NCBI GenBank assembly: GCA_045637645.1
Contig: JAZTZV010000037.1
Coordinates: 1-14,525, forward strand
Source: RGIG1959 sp045637645
GTDB taxonomy: Bacteria; Bacillota; Clostridia; Oscillospirales; Acutalibacteraceae
Direction: 5' to 3'
DNA length: 14,525 bases
This document shows, one piece after another, positions 13,367 through 14,525 of the stretch. The notes beneath the pieces are model-generated. The model made no database searches. It saw nothing but the letters and a program-made list of their open reading frames with translations, and was not told the DNA's origin. A program made the position numbers and the translations under genes. The stretch's first letter is position 1; each line of letters begins with the position of its first letter.

Positions 13367-13387
13367 TTGCGCTCCGCACGCTATACT
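13359..13387 (+). promoter_or_regulatory. Promoter of the EamA transporter gene
   Basis: TTGACA (13359-13364), a 17-base spacer and TATACT (13382-13387), essentially consensus. The leader to the ATG at 13433 is about 40 bases. Confidence 0.85.
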
Positions 13388-13432
13388 GTCTCTCACATAT
13401 AATAGGTTATATACATAAAGAAGGTGATCGGG

Positions 13433-14329
13433 ATGAAAAGGTCGGTCAATGCCGCGCTCCTCGGACGACTGGCATTGCTTGGGGCGGCGCTGATTTGGGG
13501 CGGCTCGTTTGTGTTTATGAAATCGTTGACGGGTGTGATGACGACGCAGTATTTGCTCGCCATCCGTTTTACGATCGCGACGTTGTTGATGGCGGCGGTG
13601 CTGGTGCCGCGGTTTAAGAAACTGAATTGGTCGCATGTGTGGCGCGGGTTGCTGGTCGGTGTGTTGCTGTTTGGTGCATACAGCTTCCAAACCTACGGAC
13701 TGGTCTACACCACGCCGGGCAAGAATGCGTTTTTGACCGAGGTCTATTGCGTCTTGGTGCCGTTTTTGTATTGGGCGATCGATAAACAGCGTCCCGATCG
13801 GTATAATTTGTTGGCGGCGTTGCTGTCGATCGTCGGTATGGGACTGGTTTCGCTTGACAGTCAATTAACGCTCGGGCTCGGAGAAGGACTGACCATCGTG
13901 GGCGGTATCTTCTTTTCGCTCCATATGGTGGCGATCGCCAAACTCGGTCGCGGACACGATGTGCTTCTGATCACGATGTTGCAATTTGCGGGCGTCTCGG
14001 CTTGCTCGTGGGTCGGCGCACTTGTGTTTGAGCAACCGCCTCAGCCGGAGGTTCTGCTCTCGTTCGGGGCGATCGGCGGTATGGTGTATCTGGTTTTGGC
14101 GGCAACCTGTTTGTCGATGACGTTTCAAACGTTTGGACAACAACACACGCCTCCTGCTGCCGCGGCGATCCTTCTGTCGCTGGAAGCGGTGTTCGGCGCG
14201 CTGATCTCGATTGTGTGCGGCGAACGTCCGACGTGGACGGTATTGTGCGGCTTTGCGGTGATTTTCGCGGCAGTTGTTGTGTCCGAAACCAAACTTTCTT
14301 TTTTGCCGCACCGATCGAAACCGCTCTGA
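13433..14329 (+). CDS. EamA/DMT-superfamily transporter
   Basis: A 298-aa integral membrane protein with two EamA repeats (about 12-142 and 150-290), predicted to have 10 helices. The signatures are those of the drug/metabolite transporter superfamily: GAALIWGGSFVFMK (17-30) at helix 1 and YTTPGKNAFLTEVY (92-105) in the helix 3-4 region. Such proteins export or import amino acids, nucleobases or other small metabolites; the substrate cannot be read from the sequence. I chose the ATG at 13433 because AAGGTGA (13421-13427) is 5 bases upstream; a GTG at 13424 overlaps that ribosome site and is less likely. It is divergent from the alpha-galactosidase operon, but there is no direct evidence that it carries galactosides. 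No terminator is seen after the stop. Confidence 0.92.
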   Translation: MKRSVNAALLGRLALLGAALIWGGSFVFMKSLTGVMTTQYLLAIRFTIATLLMAAVLVPRFKKLNWSHVWRGLLVGVLLFGAYSFQTYGLVYTTPGKNAFLTEVYCVLVPFLYWAIDKQRPDRYNLLAALLSIVGMGLVSLDSQLTLGLGEGLTIVGGIFFSLHMVAIAKLGRGHDVLLITMLQFAGVSACSWVGALVFEQPPQPEVLLSFGAIGGMVYLVLAATCLSMTFQTFGQQHTPPAAAAILLSLEAVFGALISIVCGERPTWTVLCGFAVIFAAVVVSETKLSFLPHRSKPL

Positions 14330-14371
14330 AACACCACATCTTGTGCCTCTTAAAACCACCATTCCACAACT

Positions 14372-14433
14372 CGAAAATTTTTTCAAAAAAGTTTAAAAAA
14401 GGTGTTGACATTTGGGAGAGTGCGTGGTATTAT
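14372..14433 (+). promoter_or_regulatory. Strong rRNA-type promoter with UP-like element
   Basis: TTGACA (14405-14410), a 17-base spacer and TATTAT (14428-14433). It is preceded by an A/T-rich tract (14372-14400: A-runs and T-runs in phase), as in UP elements of rRNA promoters. The EamA gene ends 75 bases before the -35 box with no terminator between. Confidence 0.85.
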
Positions 14434-14439
14434 ATCAAA

Positions 14440-14525
14440 GCTGTCTCGCGGGAGACCGCGAAAACAGCAAGCAGACCTTTGAAAATTAAACAATACAGCA
14501 AAGAAACGAAACAAACCAACCCGTT
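14440..14525 (+). ncRNA. Pre-16S rRNA leader, truncated by the window edge
   Basis: The transcribed stretch starts with a hairpin (GCTGT/ACAGC at 14440-14444/14464-14468 enclosing CGCGG/CCGCG at 14448-14452/14456-14460). Then comes ACCTTTGAAAATTAAACAAT (14475-14494) and an A-rich tail ending CAACCCGTT. A CTTTGAAAA-type box followed by AAACAA... is the familiar layout just before 16S rRNA genes of Clostridia (family knowledge). The mature 16S gene itself is not in the window, so the assignment is an inference. Confidence 0.7.

Noticed and set aside
13349..13864. A 171-codon minus-strand frame opposite the transporter
   Set aside because: Rich in Q, R and H repeats, antisense of a real gene, and it overlaps the transporter promoter.
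14372..14403. Intrinsic terminator after the transporter gene
   Set aside because: The A/T runs could pair weakly, but the stem has no G-C pairs of note and the tract fits better as the UP element of the promoter just downstream.

Overview
The window looks like a piece of chromosome from a Gram-positive, Clostridia-type gut bacterium, probably an Oscillospiraceae/Ruminococcaceae-like anaerobe. The evidence is close-to-consensus SigA promoters (TTGACA/TATACT with 17-18 bp spacers), strong AGGAGG ribosome sites, a YwlE-type phosphatase sequence, formate-tetrahydrofolate ligase, cytoplasmic GH27 alpha-galactosidases, and a pre-16S leader at the right edge. No tRNA, CRISPR array, transposase, prophage or attachment site was seen. 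No gene-free stretch exceeds 300 bases; the longest are 14330-14525 (rRNA promoter and leader) and 1481-1665 (palindromic repeat).

Layout. (1) 119-3525, minus strand: a tRNA and protein modification operon transcribed leftward from a promoter at 3558-3586. It encodes an arginine-phosphatase/RimI acetyltransferase fusion, then TsaD (t6A synthesis), then a MITE-like palindromic repeat, then MnmE (U34 modification). (2) 3632-5963, plus strand: a divergent promoter drives fhs (one-carbon metabolism) and an unrecognised 185-aa gene, closed by a clear intrinsic terminator. (3) 6044-7554: a HAD-like hydrolase overlapping by 4 bases a secreted, membrane-anchored protein. (4) 7696-8484: an XRE-type DNA-binding protein with one membrane segment and an extracytoplasmic tail. 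(5) 8584-10632, minus strand: three paralogous small polytopic membrane proteins, each with its own promoter; the same 12-bp dyad (TGTCAATNGACA) overlaps each -35 box and a hairpin lies just upstream. (6) 10741-13267, minus strand: two tandem GH27 alpha-galactosidases followed by an overlapping zinc-ribbon microprotein, from a promoter divergent to (7) an EamA-family transporter at 13433-14329. (8) 14372-14525: an A/T-rich UP-like element, a near-consensus promoter and a leader typical of a 16S rRNA gene; the 16S gene itself would start just beyond the window.

Housekeeping functions sit at the left. The centre and right hold accessory functions: sugar (alpha-galactoside) use, envelope proteins and possible membrane signalling. 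The least explained part is the 7.7-10.7 kb region, where a membrane-tethered regulator lies beside three paralogous membrane proteins sharing a promoter-overlapping dyad, with signs of gene conversion between two of them. The link between the regulator and the paralogs is a hypothesis only.
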